NCBI GenBank assembly: GCA_035771175.1
Contig: CM069593.1
Coordinates: 44,019,741-44,083,740 of the forward strand
Direction of reading: 5' to 3'
Origin: Paratinospora sagittata
Taxonomy: Eukaryota > Streptophyta > Magnoliopsida > Ranunculales > Menispermaceae
Length of the DNA stretch: 64,000 bases
Part shown: positions 11,801 to 26,800 of the stretch, in pieces
Layout of the letters: the number at the start of each line of letters is the position of its first letter
Position numbering within the stretch: the first letter of the stretch is position 1
Position numbers and translations under genes: made by a program
The notes under the pieces: generated by a model
Seen by the model: only the letters and a program-made list of their open reading frames with translations
Databases searched by the model: none
Told to the model about the DNA's origin: nothing

Positions 11801-14800
11801 GGCAAAAGTATTTGAAATCAATAATCTATATGAAATTCCATGGATTAGCAAAACACTCTAGTTTCTGTGGAATTATTTCTTCTTAAAATTTTCTTATGTT
11901 AGCATAGAGAAAGCAGTTTTCTGGAAAGTGGTTACTTCTTCATTTATTGCATCCCTTATCTTCTCAAACAATAAGTATTTCATGGATTTGCTTTTTCCCA
12001 AGTCTCTTGCTCCTATAAGCCCAGCCTTAAAATGGAAGTGGGTAGTGGCACTGGTTGGATGCTCTCTGCTCTTAATTGAATTAGCACTGGGCTAGGCATT
12101 GAATTCACCTTTTAATTATTAGTTGATTCATACATCTATTGTAGATGATTCTTTACTTTCTTTACATCTGATTGAGGCATGGGTAGTATTTCTCTGTTCA
12201 GGTGAAACTGGAGGGAGATATCAACCAAGGGGTGGCATATTACAAAAGGGCTTTGTTTTACAATTGGCAATATGCTGATGCCATGTATAATCTTGGTGTT
12301 GCATACGGTGAAATGCTGAAGTTCGACATGGTAGAGTATATTGCATTTGTATCTAATAGTTTTATTTTTTGCCAATAACATCTTGCTGAAGTCAGTTCAT
12401 TAAAGAATGTCTTTTGTGAAGGCAATTGTATTTTATGAGCTTGCATTGCATTTCAATCCTCATTGTGCGGAGGCATGCAACAATTTAGGAGTAATCTACA
12501 AAGATAGAGACAACCTTGACAAAGCAGTGGAGTGCTATCAGGCATGATTTTCGTTTGTTGTGTTATTTTTCAGAAAAGTGTGTTGTTGCTGCCTCTCTTG
12601 CTGCACAATAACTTAAAATTTGTTGCATGCAAAAAAAAAAAGTTGTTCCGTGAGTGAATGACAGTTACATTTATTTACGTTTTACAGATGGCTCTGTCAA
12701 TCAAGCCAAACTTTTCACAGTCCCTAAACAATCTGGGTGTCGTCTACACTGTCCAGGTTTGCTCTGTTTTGATGCTTTCCTTTATTATTAGTAATTCTAA
12801 TGTTTGATAACTGCTGACTGTTCACTTTGTGTTTGTAGGGTAAGATGGATGCAGCAGCAAGCATGATCGAGAAAGCCATTGTTGCAAATCCCTCATACGC
12901 AGAGGCATATAATAACTTGGGTATCTATTCCTCTCTTGTTTTCTTTTCCTTTTATTATTTATTATATTTTATCTACTTGTCTGTATGTGTGGGATGGCAG
13001 AACCTTGATTTGCTTGTAGGATGACATGTTCATAACCTTGTGGTTGGAACTTAATGAAATGAATTTTACTGTTTCAAGAATTTATATGGTTGATTTCTTT
13101 AATATGATAATTTCTATTTTGAATTTACTATCATTAAGCTTGTAGTAATGGTTTATTATTGGGTGTATTGTCAAACCATCAGGTCATGCTTTTTGATTGC
13201 TTTTGTGGCTAATCTTTTCGTATATTGGAAGTATTGCCCATGCATGGAAAATTTGTAGAAGAATATACCCAAAAGTGGTTTGACCCTTCCTCGGATTCCG
13301 CACATAAGTGGGAGCTTCGTCGACCGGGCCACCCTTTTTTATTTTTTTCGAAAGTGTCTCATGGGAACATATTTTTTTCTCACCAAACCTACCTGAGAAA
13401 ATTATGTTGAGAAAAGAGAGGGGGTTTTGAAAATCTTTTTCTCAACTCTCTTAGCAATTGAACACTGAAATTTGTAATTTTATGAAGAAAGTCACTAATT
13501 TTCTCGAGAAAATTCTCAGTTTTTCAGTTGCCAAACACACCCTTAGTTGCACATATATGCCCCTAATCATCATTTTTCGTTTTCTCTCTTCCCCTCTATC
13601 AATTTTTTATTTCACTCTTGATGGAAATGTGATGCAATGAGTTGCCTTTAATCTATTTAGTCTCACTCTTGCTATTCTTGAACGCTTTTGTATTTTAGAG
13701 CCTCTCTCTAAACATCTAGTTTAATATCTAGTCAAGATTCAGTTCCATCAATCAACACTATATCATTTGTAAGTAACATGCACTATGGAGCATCTTCTTA
13801 AATATGTCTAGTTAGTTCATTAATAACTAGCGGAAAAGAAAAAGGGCTTAAGGCAGATCCTTTTACACCATGGAACATCTAATGCTTTGTTAAATTTAAT
13901 TTGTACTGTTAAGCTAATGGCAACATGAAACATTTACTGCAACTTTGAAGAAATAACCCGTTGTTTTCATTTAAAAATACATTCTATTAGAAATTGCCTG
14001 CTTGTTTGTTGAAAAAAATCAATAAGTTGAAAGATGCTAGCTAGTAGAACTGCATTCCAAGATAATGAGTTTAAGTGAATGGCTGTTATGCTTTGACTTG
14101 ATCCAAGTTTTGAATTAATCTAGATTTTTATCAATTTCTGTATTTTTACTTTTACTGATAAAAAACGTCATTCACTTGCCTCTATGTTTGTTGTTTGCAC
14201 CATTTAAAACTCTTTAAATGCATAGGGGTTCTTTATAGAGATGCGGGAAATATATCTCTTGCCATTGAAGCATACGAACAATGTCTTCAGATAGATCCTG
14301 ATTCTCGCAATGCAGGCCAGGTATTGTTAAGTTACTGCATTCACTGCTTAGTGTATTCTGGAATTTTATAGTTAAAAAAGTCATTTTTTTTTCTCCTAAA
14401 TCTGTCAAACTCTATATTCTCAGATAGATTTTTGCAGTTCTACATTTCCATGTAAACTCCACTTTTACCGTTTTACAGCTGTAAAATCAAATTTTCAGAC
14501 CATATTTTTGAAAAAATGTGCACATGGAAAAAATTGGTTTTCTTCACTGGTGGTTCTGTTTCCTTGGATGCTAATGATGCTATTGCCAATTGTTTATTTT
14601 GGTGGAATCTTAATAGCTGGATGTTAATCCTTTTACTTTTATATTTTTGGTAGAGTATTTACGGAGGGTAGAAATGGCATCCAACTGGTTGTAACATCTA
14701 TGATGTTGTGAAAACACTGGTGTTCACTTAGGGAACTTGTTCGGTTATCCCACATGGTGAACTTGTACACTAAAACGGTATTGGCACTTGTCCAATCTGA

Positions 14801-17800
14801 ATAGGTTCTGTTTCTTGAATGACAATATTTTGTGCAGAGTCTGGACGGTTGTATCACTCTAAGAAAAGGTGTAAGGTTCAACAATTTTTATGGTGTCCTT
14901 GTGAAGGGCACTGGGAATATGGAGTTACATTCTTTATTGCCATTTATCTCGGAAGGTTTAAATCACCAACCAAACGAGGCCCTATATTTTCATTGCTTGA
15001 TTTAATTTTTAGAGGGTTCTAACATCTATGATGTGTTTAAAACACTGGTGATCACTTAGGGAGCTTGTTCGGTTGTCCCACATGGTCAACTTGTACATTT
15101 AAAATGGTATTGGCACTTTTCGGTTTTCTTGAATGACAATATTTTGTGCAGAGTCTGGACAATTGTATCACTTTAAGAAAAGGTGTAAGGTAAAACAGTT
15201 TTTATGGTGTCCTTGTTAAGGGCACAGGGAATATGGAGTGACATTCTTCATTGCCATTAATCTTGGAGGGTTAAATTTTCCAATTAAACATGACCTTATA
15301 TTTTCTTTGCTTGATTTTAATCATAATGAGGATTTAAAAGCATCAGTTCCAATATTTGAATACATCTAACGGCTTATATCATAGATACATCTTGGTATTT
15401 CAGCTTCTGTTTCTCTGCTATTTACTGTTTATGTTAATTTTATCTACTTGCATAGTCTTTTTTTAGGGCACACACCCTGTTCATTAGGGTTATTCCTAAT
15501 CCATATTGTGACAACCCTCTTCTGCAGAATCGGTTGCTTGCTATGAATTATATTAATGAAGGGAGTGATGATAAACTTTTCGAGGCTCATAGGTATCTGA
15601 ATCTTAAACCTAAGACTCAATTTTGTGTTAACACTGAAAAAAAGTAGAGCAATGCTTTACTTACTCTTGCCATTCCATGTATCTCGTTGTCTTTGGGCGC
15701 TGACTAGGAGAAAAGTCCAGATTTGACAAGTTTTTCTAGTTTTTTTTCATCAACAGTCATGATTCTGACTGGTTAGCAGCAGGTTGTAAGATTAGCTAAT
15801 TGCATTATTTTGAAATAAAAATATCTTCCGTATTTTATGTTTTAAAAAATTGTTTAGGAAATTCTTTGATACAGTAACCATTGAAATGCAATTTTCTGTT
15901 CCCATCAGGCCTCTCTTTCTAGATAAACTTCTGTTTGCAAATGTATCCTATATTTTATCTGCTTGGACTTTATTTTGCTTGACATTAATTTAAGCATTCA
16001 ATATCATCTTTTCTTTTTTTCCTCATTAGGTTGTCACTTGTCACCAGGTCATATCCCAGACCTGAGATATGATAGTTTTTTTTTTTTTTGTTTTTTTAAA
16101 TTGGTTTATTGTTGGCCTTATTGGTGGTGGACAAATATGAATATTTTTCAGTTTGGATGCTCATCTAAATTCAAATGCATGCTTGCAGGGATTGGGGGAG
16201 GCGCTTTATGCGATTATTTTCGCAATATACATCTTGGGACAATCCAAAAAATCCAGAACGGCCACTTGTTATTGGATATGTATCTCCAGATTATTTTACT
16301 CATTCTGTATCATATTTTATTGAAGCTCCCCTAGTGTATCATGATTATGCAAATTACAAGGTGATTGTGTACTCAGCAGTTGTTAAGGTACTAATTATTC
16401 TAAATGTCGTCATTGATTGTGATTTGTGGCATTCTCAAGTCTAGCTTATCTATATCTTAGAAACATTAGAATAGTTACTGTTTCTACAACGCTAGTCTTG
16501 CACATTTATAAGCACACTTAGAAGCCAACAGTGCTGGTGATATCTTACTGTCCTCCTTATGGTCACTAATGTTGAGTTGATACTGTAATTCCTAGTGAAG
16601 GGCATTATATAGAATCTCTGCTTTCATTTGTGGCCAATTCTGCAGTTAAGTGTTTTAGATGGTGTTACAGGGGGATGCAAAGACTAATAGATTTAGAGAA
16701 AAAGTTCTCAAGAAGGGTGGACTCTGGAGGGATATATATGGTATTGATGAGAAAAAGGTTGCCAGCATGGTTAGGGAAGATAAAGTTGATATTTTGGTGG
16801 AACTTACGGGTCACACAGCAAACAACAAATTAGGCATGATGGCATGCAGACCTGCTCCCATCCAGGTATATCTCATTTTATCATCTTAAATCCTTAAGCA
16901 TTTAATTTAAATTAGAGCTGCTTTGATTTCCCTGTCCATTTATACACGTTGGTTTCTATTTTATTTTATTTTATTTTCAGTCAGTTTTATCATATTTGAT
17001 TTGACCGTGAACTCTTTCTTCTTCTATCAAGAAAGCTATGGCATAGTCAGGGCTGTAATCGGGTCGGGTTTGACCCAAAAGCCAACCCAACCCGTCGGTT
17101 GGCACCAAATCTGACCCAATGCCACCCGACCGACCAATTTTCTGGTCGGGTTGGTCAGGTGGCCGCCGCAACAATCACCAACACCACCACCAACGGATTC
17201 ACAACCACCACCACCAGATTCTCCAACAAGAAAACCATATAAAACCCAAAAAGATTGAAAAAATAAAAAATAGAAGTGAAGAAGAAGAAGAAAAGGCGTT
17301 GTATTTCCACCACCGTCACACCACCACCACCACCATCACTCCAATCTCCATCGCTGCACCACCATCAGGCGTCGACGACTCCTACAACCACCACCACCGC
17401 TACATAAAACAAACAAAAAAAATACATGGGGTAAAGAGAGGGTGGCGCGACCTTGACAGATAGGGAGAAGGAGGAGATGTTTTGGTTTTATTCTTAGGGT
17501 TAGGGTTTTTAAAGGAGGGAGGGTTTTTTTAATTTAATCAGGTCGGGTGGGTCGGGTTTTGCGGGTCAGGATAAGTAAAACCTGAGGCCCGACCCGACCA
17601 GATCGGGTTTATTAAAACTGCACCTGACCAACCCGATTTGGGCTTTAAACCCGATCCAACCCGACTTGGAATGGTTGGGTTTGGTCGGGTCGGTCGGGTG
17701 GCTTACACCCCTATATGTAATGTTACCCTTCTTCTAGAATTGCTTGGAGTGAACCATATTTAGTTTTTGTCCAGAATGTTTTTGTTTCACAATTTTGGAT

Positions 17801-20800
17801 CGGCTTGCATTTTCTAGATTTTTTTTTTAAATAACTAGTTGGATGTGAAGAAATGTGGGGGAATACAACCTTTGCTAGCTTTAATAATCCTAGACAGTTT
17901 CATCTTTTATCACATATACAATCTCGTCTTTTTAGAGTACATTGAATAGTTGATAGTTGGTACTTGGTGCTAGGTGAATTTGGTGCTTTATTCAGTTTTC
18001 TGCAAGGAAAGAAATCTTTACCCTGTACCCTTGTTATCAAGGCATGCCTTGATTTGGTATTAATGTTCGAGATAGATTTTACCAATGCTTATTGTCATGT
18101 GCACTGTGATGTCCTTGAGTTTATCCTTCAAAGTAAAAGCATGGGCAATGAATGGAGAAGCTGGATCATTAGTTACTTTCTGTGTACATTTTTTTTTTTG
18201 TGATCAATAACGACAGGCCAAGTGGAAAGCTCAAGTCAAAGGTGAGAGGGATCTTAGATTAGGTGTTCCTCTTTGTGCATCAAGGTTGTTAGAATCAAGA
18301 TCCTACATAGGATCAGTAAGAGGTTGAGAATCAGATCAGAGGTTCTAATCATAAATTGGAAGATTCTGTGTACCATTAAAAAATATTGCTTTATAAATAA
18401 ATGAAAATATTGAAATTATTTAACTAACACTTTTAATGTAAACAAAATTCTTGAATTGTAAGAATTTATCGTCTTAGAGCCTATTTTACATTTGATAAAC
18501 ATATATGTTGATCAAGGTTTGCATTTTTTATTACACTAATAAATTCTCAAGTTAGTTGCATATAAAATTGAACATAGCATATCAAATTGCAATTAAAAAT
18601 ATATGTAAAATTTTCACAAGTTCCTTATTCTTACAACATCAATGGTTGCCGAAATCTTAATTATTTATATTTAAAGTATGATAACAGTTGAAAATGGAAA
18701 GCAAAGAAGAAAAACAATAATAATAAGGAATAAAGTAGCAAAATGGGAAACTTGATTGCAATATTCAATAAGAATTGACATGAAGAAGTGGAAAAAAAAA
18801 AAAAAAACTAGCTGAGAAAAAACTGGAGAACATGGGAAAATGCATTAGTTGTTTGTCTTCTTTTAGGACAAGATTCATTAACTTCAACTCTCGGTACTCA
18901 TAAGTTGAGACCTCCTTCATCCAGTTCACAACTTCACATGCATATTCGTTAATTTGAAAAATCAATTCTCGTTTAGGCAAATTTATGCTTTAGCTTTAAT
19001 AGCTTTGGGCTTCAAGCGTCAAGAGACAAGAAGTTTTTTGTTTTTATTATGCCTCATTTTTTCAAGTTAGCACGGATTGTTTTCGCCGCATGAGTGTCTA
19101 AGTTTATGGATTATGATAATCATGGGTCAAAAGAATATCAGATTCTAACTCTAGTTCAATAACCATAGTTGAATTAAGAGAAATCTGATTTGAATTAACA
19201 ACATTGATTGGTCTTCATGACAATCAACATGGGAGAATTCAATCTTAATTCTCTAGCACATTTTACAACTGGATTTTGAAAGCTTCTAGAGAAAGTAATT
19301 ACAGATTCCTGTAATTAATGACACAACCAAACATACACAACAACTTAGGAGCTTTTGTGTTGGAAATTTGAAGCATCTTATTGAAATTAATCTGGCATTT
19401 ATTTTCATGTCTAGGAACTTAGGTTTTGTTTTAGAAAATATAAGTTTAATTATTGTAAGGTAATTATGTCATTTTTCCTATGCATGGAGGGTTGTTCCAT
19501 GTTAGTCTATAAATAGGAGAATCTAGCAATATTGTAAAAAACCTTTGATAATTTGAAAGAAATTATAATCTCTTCTGAGATTTTATCCTTTGTCTCTGTA
19601 TCTCTTTGGTGGATTCCATTGAGTGGTGAGCGTTCTTTAAGTTCTATATCCTTAGTTAACATCTTTGGGTGGTGATTATTCTGTATCCTTAAGAGATCTA
19701 AGTCTGGTGGTGAGCTTGTAACTTCTCTTCTTAAGTTGTTGCACTTCTATCCTTTTTATTCGGTATTAGTAGCATCGGGCTAGATTCAAGATCCTACAAG
19801 ATTCTCAAATTAGCGTCAGAATCCTACCTTGACTCTATTATTAGAAGACTGATTGAGATACAAATGTGTGAAGTTCTGTGGGATCATAAGATTCTATAAT
19901 TTGAATAAGGATTCCAGCAACTATGTTCTCCATTTCTTTTTGACTTTTGTATTTGAAGTTTTAGGATTTCTTGCTTGACTAATATATTGCAATTATATTT
20001 TAAAAAGTTCATCATGATATAAGCAAAGCGTTCAAAGACGAGGTTGTATAATTAATGTGTCTAGGTAGGGTAAGAAAATTGGGAATTCTACCTTTACAAA
20101 GATCGAGCTTTCACAAACCAATTTTGTAGAAGTTCTTGTTTGGACTCAACCCCATTTTATATTCGAGCATGGGTTTTTTGTTTGAGGGCTCTGAACTTGG
20201 CCCTACGTTTTAGTAGTAATGCCCAAATGGCCAAAATTTTTTTATACGAGGCTAAACAAAATTGGGCTGTCAGTTCTAACGCAATTTACCACCCCTAGGT
20301 TGTAGGGAGATATTTGGAATTTTGAAAAAGTTTTGGCATTTTTAAGAAGAGGGACAAGAGAGGACTTGTTCATTCATTAAAATCAAACATTCTATTATTC
20401 TCAAACCTAAATCTAGAATTTATATGTATAAGAAAGGAAAACAGACGACAGACACAGCTGAAGGTGTCACCAAAGAGGACAAGAGGTCCACCATGGGTTC
20501 TTCACTAAAAGAGATTTACAATGTTCCTTAACCCTCTTAACCAAACATTGATATTGTACCCTTTGGTGAGTTTACACTCATTTTACCAAGATGAAGCAAG
20601 ATAATGAAATCTTTCCCACACATAAACGTGTTCTCTAAATTCTTCCTTTAAAATTCTGTTTGTCCTTCAATCAAAGTACTTGCAAAGAGAACAACCAACG
20701 ATGGGTTTGTTTAGTGATTAGGTGCAAGCGCACCTACCTTGAAGGTCTTGAGTTCGAGTTACCTCCCACCACTTGTTGGCTAATGACGTCCTTGAGTGTT

Positions 20801-23800
20801 TGTGGCTATGCTCTAGAGGGTAAGTCCCCAATATTCGTTGATCTCAAAAAAAAAAAAAAGTACTTGCAAAGAGAGCTGCTCTCCTATAAACATTCAAATG
20901 GGGGAAATACTATTGTCAATAGAGAAAAGAAGAAAGTTGTCTCTCCTATGGAGATACTATTAAAATGAGAGGAGAGTTGAGAGCTCTAGCTAGCGCAAAC
21001 CCTTTTGTGAAGATGCATGGAGTAAAGGTGTAGCTAGAGGATTCACAACTTTGTTTGCATGGACACCACCACCGAGGAGAATTGCATTTGATAGGATTTC
21101 TTCTTTGAAGCAAGTTTGCAGTGTAAAGCTTACCATGGACAATGAGCCAACTCAAAACCTTGACTTTAGATATCATGTGAACTGTCCAAATGGGAGGGGA
21201 AGATATGACAATCAATTAGGTTGTATAAAAATAATTTGGTAGTGAACTGTGAAGGAATTTGAGGACTTTAAAGATTAAATGCACTTATCATTGACTCCTA
21301 AAAGATGCGCACCTTTGAGAATGGGCAGCGCATGACTTCGTCTCAGTTGGTATGATTTTATAAAAAAATAGGAAGTTTGAAGAGAGACCGTCACCTCCTT
21401 TAGAATCGAGGAGAATCGAGGGGGGGGGGGAATGAAAAAGGACATTGACTGGTGAGAAAAGGATGATGTTTGATACAACCTTGAAAAAAATGAGGCAAAA
21501 TTATCATTTCCACATAGAAGGATCTTCCCAGAATTGAATGGTCTTTGGTACATAACTTAAGTTTAACATGGGGGGAAAAGGAATGGTAAATGGAAGGGAT
21601 AAATTCCCGAGGACTTTGAAGGTAGATTTAGTATCTAGACTTGCGCCTTGAGTGAATTCGTTATTATTATTATAAAACAAAATTAATTTTAAAAAAATAA
21701 AGATTTAGATAGTTTTGACATTTGTAGTCAAGGTAATTGTGAATCGAAAATGAATCGGGGGGGTCCGTCTAACTCGAATTCGAATTGATGAATCGTAAGA
21801 TTCAGGGTACAATTGTGAATCATATTTAAATTTAGTTTTTAGAGACATTTATTTGTATTCTTAATGTTATATTAGATTTTCGTTATTGATTTTATTATCT
21901 TGATTTTTATTTGTGATTTAATCTATTAAATCTAATCATTGAATTTCAATGTGTGAAGTTTCAAACATGGAAACATAATTTAAATTAAAGAAAATTTGTC
22001 CAAAATAACACCTAAAAATGATTCAGAGCATGATGTTGAACAAAAAAATAAATAAATCTATCAACCCAAAAAAGAAATGAACGAAATCAGTTAGTTAAGA
22101 TGGAACACTGTAGAAAAAATGGAAAAGAGGGTTTTTTTTTTTCTTGTTGAGCGCAAACACGAGGAGCCAAAAAAAAGTCCTCTAAATCGGTTTGAATTGC
22201 TGAAATCATGGGATTCACACGTGAATCGCATGATTTGCGCTGATTCAAATCGATTTAAGGAGGGATTCAGGTATTGGCATTCATAGGTGGTATCCAGATC
22301 GATGGAGGGCGAATCAAATCGTGAATCCTAGGATTCTTGAATTTGAATTGGGATTCTGTCATTTTGTCTACTTTGTTTGCAGTTATATATTTTGATGCTT
22401 AATAAAATTGACTTTGTTTCAGCTCAAAAAATAAAAAAAAACTTTGTTTGCAGTTATAGTTTTTTTTTGTTCTTTTTTTTTTTCTTTCTTCCTTTCTCTA
22501 GTCATTTTGTTTTTCTTATTGGCACCAAAGGTTTATGTTGATATTTGGTTGGGCAATTAATTAAGAATATGACTTGTATTTGTATAGTTTACCTTTTTAC
22601 CATAAAATGTGGTTGCGGAGCCTTATATATTATGATTTCCATCAAACTATAGAATAATGGGTGGCCATGAGTCATAATATATAATTGATTCATGCTAAGT
22701 GCTAATTCACAGTGATTCTTGAATTTTTTTTTATGATATCAATGCTCGTTATCCATTATCCTTATGTTTATATGTATTTGTTATAATGCATTTATATTGG
22801 TTACCTATAAATAATTATTTTCTTTTTGCCAAACCAGTGCCTAATGATGTAGGAAAATCTTAGCTCCTTCCTCTCCACCAGAAACAAAATAAAATGAAAG
22901 AGATTAGGAAATCTTGGAGTTCACCAATGATTATTCAATCATTTCAAGAAAGTACTGTTTTTTATGCTTTTTTTAAGGTCCTGTTTGTCTAGAAATATTG
23001 CAAAGGGAATCATGTAGGTGATGGAATCAAATCTAGCTCATTCTGCTTGTTTGAATTGATCTATATATGTGGATCTCTTGTGAATGAACTGACCATTATA
23101 TTATGATGAGATCAAGGTTTAAGAAGTGTGAGGCGTAATATGGCAATTGCCTTTATGATGTGAGGTGTTATCCTTTCATTTTAAGAAAAATATATATAAA
23201 AAACTCACAAAAAATGTTAAAAAGTTACAAGTATTAATAATAAATGAGAATCATCTAAAATAAGCAAAAATATGAACTAGTTTTATATGTTTGTGAACTT
23301 GAGTGATTTCTCTTAATATACTAATTGTCTTAATTGCCATTAATGTCGTTAAGAACTAAATGAGCACATCGCATATGTTAAGCTTTTTAAATTTCTTGGT
23401 TTAAACTTTTAAAAGCGTAATAAATAAAAAGTTATTCTATGCTCTGTAAAAATATTTTTGCCACGTATTGCCATTTTTTAGTTAAAGCAAGTTGCAGTTA
23501 GAATAATTTTTCAAGGTTTTTGAGATTGTTAGGTTAGTATTTGTATTTATTAACATAACAATATACTAGAAGGGGGGCTTTTTTTGAGGGATAGCCTTGT
23601 CCTGTTAAAGAGTTAAAACTTTAGTTTATCTCAAATGAAATAGAAATTAATTCTTAAATAATTGGTTGTAATAATTTAAAGCCATAATCATAAATTTACT
23701 TTAAAAAATAAAAAACAGAATTCTCCCATTGAAAAACTGTGGCATAAGCCTTGCATTCTGACCTTGAGTTGAGGCTTAAGCCTCATGGCGTTCTTTAGGT

Positions 23801-26800
23801 GCCTCGACTTGAGGCGCACCTCAAAATGTATGCCTTGTTGGATTTTTAAAACAATGGATGAGATATTAATGCATATATGGAGAGATATTTTCCTTGGTGG
23901 GTTTTGGCATTACATGAATGCATCTCATTTGGGATTCCAAAGTCATGGTTGCCGCTACAGATTTGGATAAGTTGGCATTGACGCTAGTAGCCTATCCAAT
24001 GTGGACTTCTGACTGTATAATAGTGAAATGCTTTCTTTGAAATAAGCTCGTGGACAAATAAATATCTAATCTTCGTTCAAGGTTACATGAAAATTGGAGG
24101 GAATGCTTCACTTTAAGACTCTAATGTTTGCCTCCTTTTTGGAAATGAACGAGTAATTTACTTAGTTCAGTTATGTTTTACTTCTTTTATTGTAGGCCAC
24201 CTGGATTGGCTACCCAAATACAACCGGTCTGCCCACCATTGACTATAGAATAACAGATTCATTGGCTGATCCACCTACTACAAAGCAGAAGTAAGCTGGA
24301 TTTCTGCTTGCAGCTGCTCTTTCTTTATATAATTTTTCTTTCTGCATTTCATTGGTTCTGGATTTATTCAAGTGTTTATTGATGCTTCTATGTATGAAAA
24401 TTAAATGTGATTATATTGTTGCATGGTAGGCATGTTGAGGAGTTGGTTCGCTTACCTGAATGCTTCCTTTGTTATACACCTTCTTCAGAAGCTGGGCCTA
24501 TTTGTCCAACTCCTGCTCTTTCCAATGGTTTTGTTACTTTTGGTAGCTTTAACAATTTAGCGAAGGTATGTATTAGGAAAGGAATAGTGCAGTCATGGCT
24601 TCTATAAATCTGCAGTTCTGTTGTAACTCCTAGATCTTGATTATTTTCTTAATCTTTTCCCTTTCCAGATAACACCTAAAGTCTTGCAAGTTTGGGCGAA
24701 AATACTATGTGCAGTTCCAGACTCACGTCTAGTGGTCAAATGTAAACCATTCTGCTGTGATAGTGTAAGGCAAAGGTTTCTTTCAACATTAGAGCAATTG
24801 GGACTTGAATCACTACGTGTTGATCTCCTGCCTCTTATACTTCTCAACCATGATCACATGCAAGCATACTCTCTTATGGATATTAGGTAAAAACATGATT
24901 TTTGCCTGCTCTTTTTTGTAACAGTTTTGTTTAATAGACAAATTTACCATGTGCTTCACCTTTGTCCATGGTCCTTTTAATTATTTTGAGGCCAAATATA
25001 ATTTTATAGTTATTATTTAACTTGAAGTATTTTATGAGATCCTTACGCAAGATACTCAATTCAACTCAACTAAGCCTTCCCAACCTTAGACAAGGTACTC
25101 AAAAATAAAAATAAATATGACCAATATCTTCTTAAAATTTTTGATGTTAAGAATCTTCTAAGCATGGTTTAAAATTCCCCGAAATTTGACGAACTTCCAC
25201 AATCCCCCCCCCCCCCCCCCCCCACTTTTGTTTTTTCCAACGAAGTGCAAAGTGGACGTAAAATAAAAAATTGTAAAAATTCGACAAAATTTGATAAAAT
25301 TCAGCAAAATTCGATAGAGAAGTAAAAAAATGTGTTTTCATCAATAGAAAACAAAATAAATACCAATACTTATGTATTATTTTCAACTTCATTAACCAAC
25401 ATAGCAATATAAATTTTAAAAAATAATTTAACAAGCTAACAAATTATGTAGTGTATGGGATATGCTTTACCAAAAAGAGAAGAAATGAAGCGAACAAATA
25501 AATAAATAAAGTTGAAATAAGATAAAAACTTAAAAATAAATTAAATGAGTTCCCAAAGTCATCTTCTTTTAGTTAACTCTGATAAAACAAGATTAAAAAA
25601 TAATAAATTTAAATAATAAATTAATAAATTAAGCATGGTGGAATTCAAACTAACAAAGTATATGATCGAAAAGCAAGCCACCACAAAATTAAATATTAAA
25701 ATAAAGAAAAGGAATTAAGACCAAAAACCATCATTTCGAATTCATCAACCCACTTAACAAGATTGATTTTGTTAGGTCACTTATTGGTATTTTTATGTAT
25801 TAAAAGTGACTATTTATATTAGTTTTTTAGCTTATACTACAATAAATCTAGTTATTTAAGCACATATGCTAAAATTCTCTAAACTTCTCTAATTTAGCTA
25901 ATTTTTACTAAAATTCTCAATGTCGAATTAAACTTCTCCGAATTAATTCCAATTTTCAATTGACCGAAGTCAAGTCGAAATTGAATTCTCGATCCTTGCT
26001 TCTAAGGTTAAATGGGTATTTGTTGGTAAACTAATATAATTGTTAAAACTTATTAAACATATGAAAAGAATTTTGGGGACTTTGAGATTTGAAAGACATA
26101 AATCAAATAAAAATGGGGCTAACCAAGATGATGATGACCAGATTATTATTTTAAGGGACTAATATTTCTTAAAGCAACTACTCTTTTTTTTTTTTTTAAT
26201 AAATAAATTAGAGATGAGCTTTATTTACTCCTTTTTAGTAAGCTTAACTCTGAAATTAGCATCTCCAAGCTTTGTTGTAATAATTTACAAAGATGAACAA
26301 TTAGACTAGTTGTATTGTATCAAATGTCTTTATTGAGTAGACTAAAAAAGTTAAAATAAATAACAATTATATCTCAACAAAACACAAAAGGTCAACAACG
26401 CAAAAGAAATTTAGAAAAAGGATTACTACAATATCAATTTAAACGTAATAGTTATTGGGTTAGATTCATGTAGCTGACCCCATATAGTTGGAAAAAAGGA
26501 TTAATTGAGTTGAGTTGACTTGTTGGGTTGGATGTCAACCCAAAATAAATTGAATAAATGTGTGCCAAAAATTCGAAATGATCGAACCCTAACCAAACTG
26601 AATATATTTTCTTGATTTGGTTTGGTTTATAAATTTTTAAAACTGGACCTTAAATCTACCTTAGCATTGCACCCTTATTAGATTTAAACCACGGACAAAC
26701 TTATAGGCTGCGTTTGGTTCGGTACCCAAAAACAAGTTTTTTATTTTTACAATATCCAAATCATGAAACTAGAAAACTTGGAAAACGACTAAATGTTGTT

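Noticed and set aside
13320..13560. Possible MITE ending in CCAAACACACCCTTA
   Set aside because: Only the right terminus looks like a MITE end; no matching left terminus or duplication was found.
17119..17463. 114-residue His-rich open frame
   Set aside because: It is a translation of a CAC/CCA low-complexity tract inside a hAT-like element, with no start context, domain or splice support.
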